Positions 11,113-23,476 of a stretch of 64,000 bases of DNA are shown piece by piece. The position numbers and the translations under genes were made by a program. The notes beneath the pieces are model-generated. The model was not told the origin of the DNA and did not search any database. It saw nothing but the letters and a program-made list of their open reading frames with translations. Origin of the DNA: Stropharia rugosoannulata (Eukaryota; Basidiomycota; Agaricomycetes; Agaricales; Strophariaceae); the NCBI GenBank assembly GCA_028532985.1, contig JANCIK010000001.1, positions 3,224,001 through 3,288,000 on the forward strand. The letters are read 5' to 3'. How positions within the stretch are numbered: position 1 is the first letter of the stretch; each line of letters starts with the position of its first letter.

Positions 11113-13996
11113 ATGGTGGAAAGTCATTCGCATCGTCCTACGCTCAAGCAGGTAAGTTTATATCTGGTATTGCACGGATACCTTACATATTGTTTGATTT
11201 AGCAAAATAAACCTTTCAAATCTAAACATGCATCGAAAGGCTCACTAAAAGACGCTGCTAAGGGTATGCATTCTATATCTATGTAGCTTGTTTATTTACT
11301 GATGGCTTGCCATTATGACGATGGGAATAGGCAAGATCGCCCGTTCATCTCCAAAAGCATCACCATCTTCGACTTTAGTAGCTCAAACTCGTCTCAACAG
11401 ACGTAATAATGCTAAACAAACGCAGCTGTTGAAACGAAATGCTCTGGTCTCAGCAACTCGTATATTTAACGGTGTTGACGGTGCACCCCGGATAGTAGCT
11501 GTTATTCCACTCACACCAGATGTTGGCGCCAAAAGTGCAGTCTCTTCTCTAGCGGAGGTGCTATATATGCCGTCAGACGACTGCCCAGAAGATGGCGTCT
11601 GGCAAATGAGGTATTAATCAATTTTCAGTTCTACTGCTTATATTATTAACATAGAATAGGGCCGATCGCTTTAAAACCTCTTTGCAATTCCGCACTGTGC
11701 CTTACCGAAACTTTTATGCAGCATTGGATGCCTGTAAAATAGCGGACTACGTGCTCTTCGTGATGTCGAGCAGCATAGAAGTCGATCCATGGGGTGATAC
11801 CTTGCTGCGTGCGCTGCAATCGCAAGGCCTACCCGACGTTGTCAGTGTGGTATCACCCGACGCACAACTAGACCCAAAATCACGAAATGGGATCCTTAAA
11901 TCACTCCTTTCTTTCATCAAGTACTTCGTTCCGTCTCAGTCACGGATATACGACCTACATGTGAGCTCTGACCGCCTGAGTGCGCTGAGATCGTTGTCTG
12001 AAGGTAAACCTGCCGACGTACGATGGAGAGAAGGTCGCTGCAGTATACTTGGGGAAACAGTAGAATGGCAAAATGGTACACTGAAGGTCACAGGAGTAGT
12101 ACGCGGAATGCCACTGTCACCCAATCGCCTCGTACATCTCCCCAATTTTGGAGATTTCCAGATCTCGCAGGTCAGTCAAACATTAGGCTTTATTTTCTTC
12201 GGCCCATCAGCTCATTTTATTACTTAAGATATACTCTGCGCCATTACCTCGTCAAACCAAGGGCGGAAATGGTGACATAGATATCGAACCAACTCTTCTT
12301 GTGCAACCCGATGGAGAAGACGCCGATTCTATGGTGTCAAGCAACGATCCAGATTATATGACGAATGAGCAAACGTGGCCCACTGAAGAAGAAATGCAAC
12401 AAAATAACTCTGAGACTTCATCTGATATTCCAGATGCCGTCGATGGCACAACTCCCAAATCTGTTCGTCGAATTCCTAAAGGAATGAGTGAATACCAGGC
12501 GGCATGGATAGTTGATGATGATGATGATGATGATGATGATGACGACGACAAAGATAATGGCAGTCCCGATGACGCGGATATGGATCATTCCAAAGAGGAG
12601 GAGGGGGAGGAAGAAGAAATGGAGGATATGCCGATGGATGATGCCCCGACGGAAGTTGGTGGTGTGCGCTTCGAGGATCTCGATGCTGAGGAAGAAGAGA
12701 AACAGTACGTTACTCTATTTTTGCGTTTTAGAACGTTCCACTCATCCGTATTGTGTCTATCCAAGGTTGGACAGTTGGAGAAACCGTAAGCGGGAGGAAG
12801 AAGACGATTTATCGTTCCCCGATGAAGTCGACACCCCCAAAGACATACCAGCACGGACCCGCTTCCAGCGTTTCCGTGGAATGAAATCCTTCCGTACCAG
12901 TCCATGGGATCCATTTGAAAATCTTCCTCGTGATTACGCACGTATATTCCAATTTGAGGATTTTAAACGCACAGAACGCGGGGTACGCCGAAGATCAGAG
13001 GAGGAACTGAACATTGTTGAAGTCAGTGATTTTATGCATTTCTTGCTTGGTAGCTAAAGCAGTTGCATATATCAGCCCGGTGTCCGGGTTACGGTTCACA
13101 TAAAAGACGTCCCAGAAGACGCTGCAAATTCACGGATTGTTACACTTTTCTCCCTCCTACAACACGAACACAAAGTCACTGTTATGAATTTCACCGTCCA
13201 ACGCAATACAGAATATGAGGGTTCCGTTCGGTCAAAGGTAGAGTCGTGTATGGTCAAATCACTACAGTGTTTGCTCATAGTTATCTCTCTTAGGATCCCC
13301 TGATTTTATGTGTGGGCCCACGCCGACTGGCAGTTAACCCGATATATAGCCAACACACCAGAGGCGGTGGCAAAGGCGCTAACAACGTTCACAAATTTGA
13401 GAGATACCTCCGGCATGGTGTCACTTCCGTTGCTACGACTTACGCACCTGTAATATATGGCAAGCAACCGTGCCTTCTTTTGCGGGAAACACAGGATGTA
13501 CAAGGTGATTATCTTAATTGTTGTTAGTCGATGAAGGATTAACGGTGATTTACCATGGCAGCTCCCGAACTGGTAGCTACTGGAACATTTATGAACCCTG
13601 ATACAACACGTATCATAGCAAAGCGTATCATCCTGACTGGGCATCCATTCAAAGTTCATAAAAAGACTGCAACCATTCGCTACATGTTCTTCAATCCAGG
13701 TTAGCTTGAAGAATGCAATGAATCTAAATTTGCTTGTTCTGACACCTGTAATAGATGATGTCCATTACTTCAAACCCATTCAGTTGTACACCAAGCACGG
13801 ACGCACGGGGCACATACGCGAATCTTTAGGTACACACGGGTACTTCAAGGCCTACTTCGACGGCCCTATAAACCAAATGGACACCGTCTGCATGTCTCTG
13901 TACAAGCGTGCTTTCCCGAAATGGGCAACTCTTTGGAGGGAGGCATTCGAAAGTGGTCTCCGTACAAGTCCAGATGGCGAAGCCATGGAAGAATAG
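11113..13996 (+). CDS. TSR1: Ribosome biogenesis GTPase-like protein TSR1
   Basis: Ten exons (11113-11151, 11203-11263, 11331-11610, 11660-12170, 12229-12704, 12766-13021, 13076-13237, 13294-13504, 13562-13699, 13755-13996) give 791 residues, the usual length for Tsr1. The basic N-terminus ('[20 protein letters not shown]') and the AARP2CN-type and C-terminal blocks ('[18 protein letters not shown]', '[16 protein letters not shown]', '[10 protein letters not shown]', '[20 protein letters not shown]', '[20 protein letters not shown]') are those of the BMS1/TSR1 family. Tsr1 binds late pre-40S particles and lacks a working GTP-binding site. The central acidic loop contains a run of about 12 Asp encoded by a GAT/GAC microsatellite at 12514-12549. 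No frame problems were found. Confidence 0.93.
12514..12549 (+). repeat. GAT/GAC trinucleotide microsatellite inside TSR1
   Basis: Nine GAT codons followed by three GAC codons encode an uninterrupted aspartate run in the acidic insert of TSR1. The run of identical GAT units is expected to vary in copy number between strains. Confidence 0.9.
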
Positions 13997-15081
13997 ATAG
14001 GCATCAAAACTGTGTATATCCAGAATTTTAATCATACGTACACGGTGTACCCATTTACACATCAGCTAATCAGTAGAGTCGACATGAAATCATGTACTTG
14101 TATTTATGCGGAGCGGTTTTGTGGAGCGATTGTTGTGGCTTTCATCCACTCCAATGACACATACGCGTACTCTACTAGAGAATCCAGTCAATTTCAGACT
14201 TCCAGCTATGTATCACGTTGAGGAAAAATGTTGCAAGGTTATCAAGCGCTCTATGTTTGCTTGTTGAAATTACACACGCCGCACCACAGGACATTGACAA
14301 CTTCATGCTTTAACGCGTGAAACTCCCGCATCGTGAACTGCTTAAGTTAGTATATGAATATGTAAGTATTTTTCTCCCTTGACTCGTTCGATGAATATTC
14401 TGACCATTGGACGCCCTTTTGCCGGCAAGCAGTTCTGCACGACTAATACAGACATAGGCTGCTGGGATTTTGGAGATTGCCATGGTGTGGTTTGGATTCA
14501 GCGACGACCTCGCTAATGTGAACTGACGTAGAGTATATGCTGCGAGGTCTTGAGAGTAGCGGGACGTTTTGATTTTTGTTGTGTGGGTCATAGCGGTGAT
14601 GGTAAGTGGTAGCTGGGTAGTTCATGAACTTGCCGCAAATTATAGAGCCTTATAATGTAGAGACACTTTCAATGTTTGGTTTGCACGGGCCGCCCTGCGA
14701 ATAGAGTCAGGACTCTTATTCATGGACTGCGACGTCATTGACTTTGGATGTTTCAAGGGTATGAGTGGGGGAGTCAAACGCTTTCAATCAAAATCGTACT
14801 GCGAACAAAAGCGTTTGCACAGCCTGGGTGTCAGAAACAAAGCCCTAAATTCTATGATTTCGACAATGAAATCAACAAATTCGCATAGAATTCCATTCTA
14901 TATGATTCCAAACATGACTTACACTACCAAGGCAGATAAGCTTACTGAAACAAATGCCAATTAGGAGGGTACAAAAAGATACAGTGAAAGTAAAAAAAAA
15001 AAAAAAGCTTAAGGAAAATCTAAAGATTTTGCATAGGGTTATCGGTACTTTACTGTCGTTAATAAATTAAAGGATAAGGTA
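13997..15081. other. Intergenic between convergent TSR1 and CLC genes
   Basis: About 1.1 kb with no recognisable gene. A minus-strand frame at 14591-14310 (94 codons from an ATG) has no known motif and is listed only as a possible small gene. A poly(A) tract lies at about 14993-15005 on the plus strand. Confidence 0.4.
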
Positions 15082-18000
15082 TCATCTCCAAAGCACTCTG
15101 CGGCTCCAATGAAGAACTCTGGATATGTTACCATTAGCCCATGCCCACACTTCCTCCAACAAACCATCCAGACCACCGCGCTCATCCCAGGACGGCCTCT
15201 GTTCGGGTTTTTCTGTCGCGATGAATTTCAGAACGTCTTTCACTGTGACTAGGCCTGAAAGTACACCATGGTCTTCCACCAGTATGGCCCGCGGACTCGA
15301 TTTCAGAATAATAAGACTAGTATTAATTAGTCTAATCAATGAATCACTTACCCCATTCTTTTGAATATCTGCATTACAATCTCTAACGGAAGATCCGGAG
15401 ATACTGTCATTGGAGTCTGATCTTTTTTTAGTTTTGAGATGAGGAGTATCGAGTGTTGATATACCTTATTTGCCCAGGGCCAAAACTGAATACCTTCCCC
15501 TGCTGTTGTAGGGGCAAAGTACTCCTCCGGTTCATCGTCTTCATGGGCAGGAGGAGCTAAATCGATGTCGTCGGCCTCCTGATGTCTTGGTATAAACAGA
15601 CATGGTGTATTGGCTAATCTTCCTCGACTCTTACGTGCTCGCTCTACATGATTCGTAAGAGCAATAAGAGCAAGTGGTGCAGAAGAGGGCCGTCAACATA
15701 CCGAGGACATAGCGAATTTCGCTTCGATCTATGTAACCCACTAATGCCATGGAGCCATCCCCTGATACGATAGGAAATCCTTTGTATTCAGTGGATGATA
15801 GAAGGGATTCTGCGACGCATAATCTATGTCGACAATCTCTAGTGTGATGACACTTCGTGGGACTTACCAACATCCCTGACACGCATCCCGGTTTCTGACA
15901 GCGTGTTAAGATCTTTTCTCATAACAGTGGAGACTTAAGGCCCATGTAAGCTTTAAGTGTACAAAAGCCGTCTGCACGCTCACCAGTAACGTTGTAAACG
16001 TGATCTTCTTTCTCCAGAAAAGGAAATCCATTGAACCTAATCATTTCATCGGCAATACCGTTGGTACCTAAAAAGTCTCCGACAGCCTTTGTTACTAGTA
16101 GCACAATCTGCGGTATCATATAAGAAAAATTTAAAAACAGCAAGCACGAAGCGACATACCATCGTTGGCAGAATATAAGTCAAGGCCCCCGTTAACTCGA
16201 ACATAATAACTACAACAGTTACCGTGATTCTCATGACGCCACTGTTCATGAAAGGCATAGATCGTAAACACACCCTGGACACACTGACTGTAACGTCACT
16301 CAGACCCACCTGAGAGCTGCCGCAGCACCCAAGAACGCGTATGTCCCTGGCGTGATACAAGGAACATCCGGTGCACAAAACTTGAATATTCCTGAATGTG
16401 GGTATGTCCTAACTTGGAGTGAGAGAGTGTTAAGCTGACCAACGTTTTGGACTAACGTGTACATAGCTTTTACAACGATGCCAACCATCCTACCGAAGGT
16501 TGCCCCTATAGCCATTGACGGAACAAATATCCCAGCAGGCACTTTGCATCCATAAGAGATAACAACAAGGCCAATACGAATTATCGTAGCTAGCAGCAAA
16601 GAGTTAGAGATGCTCCACTGAGCAGATGACCTACAGAACAGTCAGACGCGTATACGAGAATACTGGCAATCCTTACTGGCAAAGATCAAAAACGCTGCCT
16701 CCCCCTTCACATTCCTTAAAAAGAATGGCCATGCTAGATGTCATATCAATGCGCAGAAATCGATTAAAATAGCCAATAAGTGCGGTGAGAGTAGCCAATG
16801 TCACGGCTTCAGCAACACCATGATTTCCTAGGTGGTTCCTACGAAAAGCAGCTACTTGAAGGTTGAATTTGATCACAAATGCTCCATAGAGGCCCTGCAC
16901 ACCTGCTTGAGAACTTGTCAAAAATAAACGGTCCAAACGCACCCCAAAAATCCCGAGAATCACGAAGAAGATGATCTCAAAGAAGTGCCAGTCACGATCG
17001 TATGTGACCTGAAAAAGTACTAGTTTTCCTGTACGGAAAGGGTTCATTGCCTGCCATGGCGTTAATATGGACACCATATATATAGATCAACTGGGAACTC
17101 ACAGACAACGTGAATGTAGCTACAAGAGCACAGAATACACTTCGCCACATAGTTCTGATACTGAATGTGTGACTCATTTCCTAGAATGCATATAAAATAG
17201 AATATTTAGTTTTAGTTCGGATAAGAGTTATACTTTATGATTGACTTACTTCAATGGAAAATAGAACACCTCCGATTGGCGAACCAAAGGCAACTGCAAC
17301 ACCCGCTGCGCTCGCGGCAGTCACAATCTCCCTCATTTTACCTAACGTCAATGAGTTAAAACATTAATGGCATGAAATAGAGTAAGACGTACTTTGACTT
17401 CGCCGGAAATTGTCGAATAAGCCGGCAACAAGTGACCCAATACAACATGCCACATGAACCGAAGGTCCTTCTTTACCAACTGACAGGCCTGACGCAATAA
17501 CGAGGGGCTGAAACGCGATCAGAGTGTTATGCATGCTAATATGCGAGTCTCTTACCAGCGTAATGCTCTTGATGAAGAAGGTAGCAAAGCCTAAAAAACC
17601 TTGCATCACGAAGCCAGCAAGAATGCACTTGATCTCAGAAATTCCTGAACCAGCAGCGTACTTGGCCAAAGATCGCACTAAATGGGACGCGATAAAAGAG
17701 AAGGCTGCCTAAACAGTTCTCATAGTTAGTAAGGCCGAAGACGCATGAAAGGTCTAATACCTACCGCAAATAAGACAAATATGATCCACCGAGCTAAGGT
17801 TACATGACTCCAAGAGTGCCATGAATCGCAGCCGTCTACCTCTTCACCTTCTATCTCCCAACAGCAGAATTGCTGATTGAGCCACCAGCCGTCCGAACAG
17901 TAGCCCATTTTTATGTCGGATAACCATTCGCTTACAATAGAGACTATAGCAGCATTCAGGCCAATAGATATTCCTGTACTTCGTATAGTTACTAGCCATA

Positions 18001-18383
18001 GAGAGAAATAAAACGGGTATTACTTGCCTACTATGCTCAGCACAAACCATGACTGCCCAGCACTCATCCCCTTTTTCACTTGTGCCCAAGTGCTTGATAC
18101 AATGCCGCGTGATTTCCGAGAACAAGCCACATAAGACGTCCTTGCATGTCGAAGCCTTCGTTTCCTTTCCAATATAGAGTCTTGAATCCAGTCTGCGAAG
18201 TATATGTTCCAGGAACAGTGGCAGAGTCGGCATAAGAGTAACTATACCTATGGTTGTGAAGTCTTCATAACGACTGGTAGATGCGTTAGCTCACAGAGCA
18301 CATATGGATAGGGTAAATGCGTACCGTATCTCCTCGAGTTCTTCATCTTCAAGTTCGTCGGGTTCCATTGTGGCATGTCGCAT
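15082..18383 (-). CDS. CLC-family chloride/proton exchanger (Gef1-like)
   Basis: Nineteen exons between 18383 and 15082 encode about 786 residues. The order of motifs is that of fungal intracellular CLCs: '[13 protein letters not shown]', '[12 protein letters not shown]', '[14 protein letters not shown]', '[19 protein letters not shown]' (with the gating glutamate of GKEGP), '[18 protein letters not shown]', '[18 protein letters not shown]', then two C-terminal CBS domains ('[19 protein letters not shown]', '[19 protein letters not shown]'). Both glutamates of 'SIEE' are present; the second aligns with the proton glutamate of exchanger-type CLCs, so coupled 2Cl-/H+ exchange in Golgi/vacuolar membranes is likely. 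The third intron (18027-17974) uses a GC donor (GCAAGT). The exon-19 acceptor (15296) was chosen for the conserved 'MGPR' continuation; an in-frame alternative upstream would add 9 residues. Confidence 0.92.
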
Positions 18384-18855
18384 AAGTAGAACTTGCTGTT
18401 CATACGGCCCCTTAAGGCTTACTGTGCGAAGATGTCGTCCCGATCACGGACCAAAATCGGCGTGCGCCCGCGCCGGCATCGCAGACTACATACCATTGAT
18501 ACCAAGCCCAAGCATCAGTAGGGCTATTGAGGCACTACTATTTAAATGTCATTCAGAAGCATTTCTGGAATACAAATTTGCTTGCGACAGGATTATATAA
18601 ACATAGACTTAGTACAATTCCAAGGATGTACAAAGCAAACAACAGTGTTCTACTATGACAATTACGAGCGGTGAAACAGGTCCGACGGAATAAGAACAGA
18701 AAGTGCATAGACGGCAAGATGGGAGGCAACGACGTCGACGACATCGCGATTCCAATATAAACACAGAGGTAGAAAGAAGACCAAGATAATCATGGGTATA
18801 TTTTTGTGCATGTATTGGTATCCTGAAAGGCAAAGGACTGGAAAGATCAGACTAC
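18384..18855. other. Spacer between septin 3' end and CLC start
   Basis: Contains the 3' UTR of the septin gene and the promoter of the CLC gene, both on the minus strand. Short open frames here, including one that reads straight through the septin's last intron with hydrophobic residues, are best explained as unspliced or non-coding sequence. Confidence 0.6.
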
Positions 18856-20452
18856 TTAGAAATTGTTTCCAGACTGAGAGTTGATTCGGTTTTCTAGATT
18901 TCTGCAGAATTTTTTTTAGAAGATTTTCTATAAACCAAAACAAGATGTCAAACCTGAGAGCAGTTTCCTTAGCCATTAATTCCTGTCGTTTCTCATTGAT
19001 CTCCCTTTGAACCCTAAGTTCCACTTCACGGATCTATTTTATCTCTGCCTCAGAGAAGCTAGATAGCAACACTCAAAAGAAACGTACTTTTTCTTCCTCG
19101 CGACGAAGTTGCTCTTCCTTAATTCGGACGCTCTGTGTGGCAAGTTCCGAAGGCAGAATCTGGGAATCACGTATGGTAGAATCCGCGCTTCTAGAAAGCT
19201 TTTCGGTACGGTAAGTTTCGTAGAGGACGTCCTCAGTAAGTGTTTTCAAATCGTTTAAGTGTGATCTACAAGTTCAAGGTTTTAGAATACATATATGAAC
19301 CATTAAAGTTCATATGCCTACCCAAGAATTGCGCCCCTCAGCCGCACAAAATCCGAATGGTGAGGATTGTCGACCTCAACAATTCCCCAAGGATATATTC
19401 TGGCACGGACAGGTTCTCCGTCCAGTTCAATTTCTTCCTCGGAGCCAACAATTGCAAAGGGTAAGAGAGCCTGAATGAAATGAGTGATTACTAGATATTA
19501 TGTTCCTCAGAACGCACGTACGCGTAGCTCCATGTTATCTGCAATCGTATCTTCGTCGTCTTCTTCGACGTCATACGGAAAATTGTATATAGGAATTTCA
19601 TAAAAGTCGATGTCTTCCATAATCTACACACCGCATTTACCGAGCCGCAACATGAGTAAGGGCAATAGGGGCAAACCGACTCTACGCACACGCTTTTTGA
19701 AAGCCTTCAATTCCCTAGGCGTTAACGAGTCAGACTTGCCAATGACAGGAATAACGTTGACGCGTGGTGACAGTCGTCTCATCAACTCAATGTCCATCTC
19801 GCGCAGACTACATGTGCAGGTTACATATATTTTCCTGAGTAATGCGCAGAAGATCACTCACGCATGCCCAGTGGGTGGAATAAAGTAAAGGAGAGCGTGA
19901 ACTCTGTTGTCGTGGAACCTTGGATTACGTTTGATGCGCGACTGCTCAGCTAGGATGTCATCGTATTGACGTTCTAAGTAGTTCATAATTTCCTGGAAGC
20001 TAAATTGTGCATCAGACATAATTAATAGACAGTCAATCTAGCACACTGACGAAGGCTCATTGTCAATATTATCACCGAATCCCGGTGTATCCACGACAGT
20101 CAGGGCAATGCGAATGCCATCCTCCTCAAGTTCTGGGACCTCAAAATTAAACTGCAGGCCGCAACACTAACCACATATACTCACCAATATTTGCGGGTTT
20201 AATTCTGATGCCGTTTTCCAAATGAGCGGTCTGCGGGCTCTCCGGTTCCTTGTGTTGTAGAACATCGGCTTCGCACAGGGTGTTGACAAACGTTGTACGC
20301 CCAGTGCCAGATGCCCCTGATATACAATGGATGCGTTATGTTACAAGCCAGAACAGCAAACTGTGGATAAGGGGAATCATCTTACCGACGACCATGATGG
20401 TGAACTGCACGCCCTTCACTTTATTCCGTCTTCGTCCTGAGATGTTGGGCAT
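18856..20452 (-). CDS. CDC11: Septin, Cdc11/AspA type
   Basis: Ten exons (20452-20386, 20316-20185, 20132-20051, 19999-19862, 19807-19690, 19623-19522, 19470-19322, 19265-19088, 19033-18954, 18901-18856) give 363 residues. The P-loop GxxxxGRTT appears as 'VVGASGTGRTTFVNTLC'. Septin motifs follow: 'VVDTPGFGDN' (G3), 'RVHALLYFIPPTGHALREMD', 'VNVIPVIGKSDSLT' (G4 region, with Gly-Lys-Ser-Asp), 'YPWGIVEVDNP' and a C-terminal coiled coil ('EEQLRREEEKIREVELRVQ'). The sequence around the N-terminus and tail is closest to ascomycete Cdc11/AspA, the subunit that caps septin octamers. Septins form filaments at the bud neck, septum and hyphal tip. The final 15-codon exon was chosen because it continues the coiled coil and stops cleanly. 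Confidence 0.9.
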
Positions 20453-21871
20453 GGTGTTGTAAGTAGCAAATAGAATTGGCTAGACGGTAGTTTGGGTGAA
20501 TGGACGACGTTACAGGGAGGCTTGAGGTTCTTGGAACGTAGAAGGGTATTTAAGATGTGCGTCAGTAGGCTTTAAGCCTGCCGTCAGACGCAGATAGTAT
20601 ATGATGCGCTCGGACCCCTCGTAAGGTGGCGTCCCATATAAAAATAAACGACAACACACTTCCGGCCAGACGTCCTCCGCTTCCCAACCGCCGCTTCCTT
20701 TCGTTCCGCCGCTATCTCCCCTGTTTTCTAATAGCTAGTCTTCTCCATATAAGCCAACTCTACATCGAATTTAATATCATTTATCATGGACCAGTTCGGG
20801 ACAGTGCACAGTTGGAGTGTCTCGAAGGCGGGAGGCAGTGTAAGGAGGATAATCAAGCGACGAAGGGCCTCATTTAAGGGAAGTCTTGCTCAGTTCTTTT
20901 CCATTTAGAAAGATTTACCCCCGCCTACATTCCGCATTTCTGTATTCCTCGATTCTACGGCAACATCAGTCCAAACCCAACTTCTATCAATCTTTCTTTT
21001 CAGTCTTGCACACGTAGATCTTGGGCCACCAGTCGTAAAATCTTCAGATGTTGTAATATATATGAATGCCATTTGTTCAGCGAAAGTGCGTAGGTTTGTG
21101 AATCATGGCTTGAAAGGTCGCAATCACACTTGGAAGTTGGTACTGTGGTAAGTTTCCCCTTAGCATCGATTACAGTGGATCCATCCGCCGAACGACTAGC
21201 TTCCACAGATGATATTCATGTACACCAGATATGTAAATCACTATAGGGTGACTAGTGTAAAGCTTAATGTCGAGATTTTTATGATCTAGTTTGTAACTAT
21301 TGGAAATGTTTTTCATCTAATTTGTTGCGTGGTTCATCCTGGGTCGGACATTGTGCTGCACTGTGCCCTACTGTGCCACGATGCCACGAAACAGGTGCAC
21401 ATGAAAACGTACGGGTGCATTTTGGGCAAATTTTGGGTGCAAATTCAAAGCGCTCCGCTGATGTAACTGGTCAAGACGTTCAATGCAGTTTGTTCCTCTG
21501 ATGGATAGTGGAGTTTATGACACGGTATAGGCATAGGAGTGTAACGGATACAGCCCACGGGAAGTGGATCAGATTTTAAGCAAATACATACAGACTCCAG
21601 AGGGGGAGGACAGAGGCCTCGGGACCTGCTCGGGACGAGGATTCAACGAGGATTTCTAAATATATAACCGCCATCAACCGTCCATTATAACCCTGCGGTC
21701 ATGTACAAACATCAATGATCAATTCCAGTCAATTTCCCATATATTCACACAAGTAAGGCACTTTCGCATATGATTTCCAGTTATGTAATAGGGGATTCCC
21801 GCAGTGGTTGATTATTTTACGCAACCTAGCTGCATCCAAGGCTCAAGCAACGTACCAGCTTCTAAAGCATA
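20453..21871. other. Intergenic between divergent septin and dehydrogenase genes
   Basis: About 1.4 kb that should hold both promoters. Several short frames are present without motifs. Around 21350-21450 there is a compositionally odd patch with repeated 'GTGCC' and 'GGGTGCA' words, but no terminal repeats or target duplication are visible. Confidence 0.4.
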
Positions 21872-23139
21872 ATGAGCCATATTCCAGACGACCAACTCTT
21901 CTCGCACTCGTCTAGAGCGGCTAGTAAGGTGGTAGTAATAACGGGTACGTTCCGTCGAGTCTAGCTTTAAATTGACTCCATTTATCAGACATTCAGGTGC
22001 GGCAAACGGTATTGGCAAAGAAACAGCTCTGCGCTTCGCTTCCTATGGGTATGCTCATCACACACATTCCTCTGCCAATTACATTTCTGAAGGGTCCAAT
22101 TTCAGAGCCAAAATCGTCATTGGCGACCGAGATATTCGAGGTGCTTCTCTGGTAGTTGAAGAAATCAAGAAGGCCGGAGGGTAAGTCGTATCGTCAATAC
22201 GGCTCACGTATTTTGAGGCCGCCATTGCGCCGCTTGCTAACGCCTACTACAGGTCAGCAATTTGCATCAAATGCGATGTCATAAACTACGATGACCAGGT
22301 AGACATGTTTGAGTTGGCCATCAAAACGTACGGCTCTGTGGATGTTGTGGTGCGGATTACATCATTTAAATTTCTATGGCACAAGCTCAGCAACTAGCAT
22401 AGGTGCCAAATGCTGGCGTAAACGAGGTAGGCTCTTTCGAGACTATGCGTTTCAAGGACGGGCGACCTCAAAAGCCTAATATGACGACGCTTGAAGTCAA
22501 CTTGTACGGAGCACTATACAGTCAGTACAAATGCACCATGTATGTTTTGTAGAGATCTTACAAGTTTTGTGTAGCTGCCCACCTGGCTCAACATTACCTG
22601 CAGCTCAATAAGAAGGATGGAGATCTGAAATCGCTGATTTTCATAGGCTCTATGGGTCGGTGCATATCTTGTTAAGTCCTACTATATTTTCGTTGACAAA
22701 ACATTTTCTTAGCATCATGGGTGGCTATTCCTTCCGGAGAGATGTACTCAGGATCTAAACACGCAATTCTTGGGGTCATGAGATCTCTGCACATCATCAT
22801 GGAGCTGAAAGGCATTGGAGTGGGCAGCATACACCCTTTCTTCGCTGGCGAGTGCATTTTACTGTAGTTCGACAAGTCAGTCCTTATCCCCAGTTGTTCA
22901 TCTAACTAGACACCAATATTGTTCCAACCCCCGTTAAACTTCTGCTGGCCGGAATCCCCCTTACCCCCGTGTCTCGCATTGCTGGTGCCATATTTTATGC
23001 TGCGACTGACCCAGATCTGAGCACAAGTGGCTCAGCATATCTGCTCAATGACGGTCCTGTTTTCATGGTGCCAAAGGATGAATTCAAGCAGGGCGTTTAC
23101 AAAATGATAGATGATAGAGCAAATGCTGGTAAAGCGTAG
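21872..23139 (+). CDS. Short-chain dehydrogenase/reductase (classical SDR)
   Basis: Eight exons (21872-21944, 21997-22048, 22106-22180, 22253-22349, 22403-22520, 22575-22655, 22713-22847, 22910-23139) encode 286 residues. The NAD(P) motif TGxxxGIG is 'ITGAANGIGKE', the acidic residue after strand 2 is in 'VIGDRD', the NAG motif is 'PNAGVNE', the catalytic Ser lies in 'FIGSMAS' and the YxxxK motif is 'YSGSK'. Substrate unknown; an NAD-linked alcohol dehydrogenase resembling 15-hydroxyprostaglandin dehydrogenase is possible. Intron 7 (22848-22909) has a GC donor. After the in-frame stop at 23137-23139 an open frame in +1 continues to 23353 with a hydrophobic segment, suggesting that the ancestral C-terminus has been lost to a frameshift. 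Confidence 0.85.
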
Positions 23140-23353
23140 GTCATCTCGTGCGGAAGCCAAAAACATTTCTAACACCTTCGGTAGGATTTTGTCGAGTACG
23201 AAAGCATGGTTCTTGTTCTTCCGTGACGTATGGAGGATTGGAGGCAGACAAGTCGTCACACTCGGCATGTTAGCCGCTCTTTTGAAAGTCGCATTTGATA
23301 AAAGGGAGTTGATTGAGCAGACTATTCGCTCAATTAGTGGGGCCACAGTCTGA
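23140..23353 (+). pseudogene. Out-of-frame possible C-terminal tail of the SDR gene
   Basis: Directly after the SDR stop, the +1 frame stays open for about 70 codons. It reads 'RRSSRAEAKN', then an amphipathic to hydrophobic stretch 'GGRQVVTLGMLAALLKVAF', and ends TGA at 23353. My recollection is that related fungal SDRs carry such a membrane-associating tail after 'MIDDRANAG'. Skipping one base in GGTAAAGCGTAGG would join the two frames. It may be a true frameshift, a sequence error, or coincidental open sequence. Confidence 0.45.
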
Positions 23354-23476
23354 ATGGATGACTCACAGTAATCTATTAGGCATAATCAAGGTTATTATTA
23401 TGTCGTACTGTAGGATAGAATTGACAACGTCATTGTATTTTGAATGACTGTGCAACACAAAATACATAGAAACATT

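Noticed and set aside
14310..14591. 94-codon minus-strand ORF between TSR1 and CLC
   Set aside because: It begins with an ATG but has no recognisable motif, no supporting splice structure and an unremarkable composition.
18662..19024. Frame reading through the last septin intron into hydrophobic sequence
   Set aside because: A 52-bp intron with GT and CAG borders leads to a coiled-coil ending typical of septins, while the read-through would add a membrane-like tail not known in septins.
21350..21450. Patch with repeated GTGCC/GGGTGCA words, suspected mobile-element remnant
   Set aside because: No terminal repeats, target duplication or coding remains could be seen.
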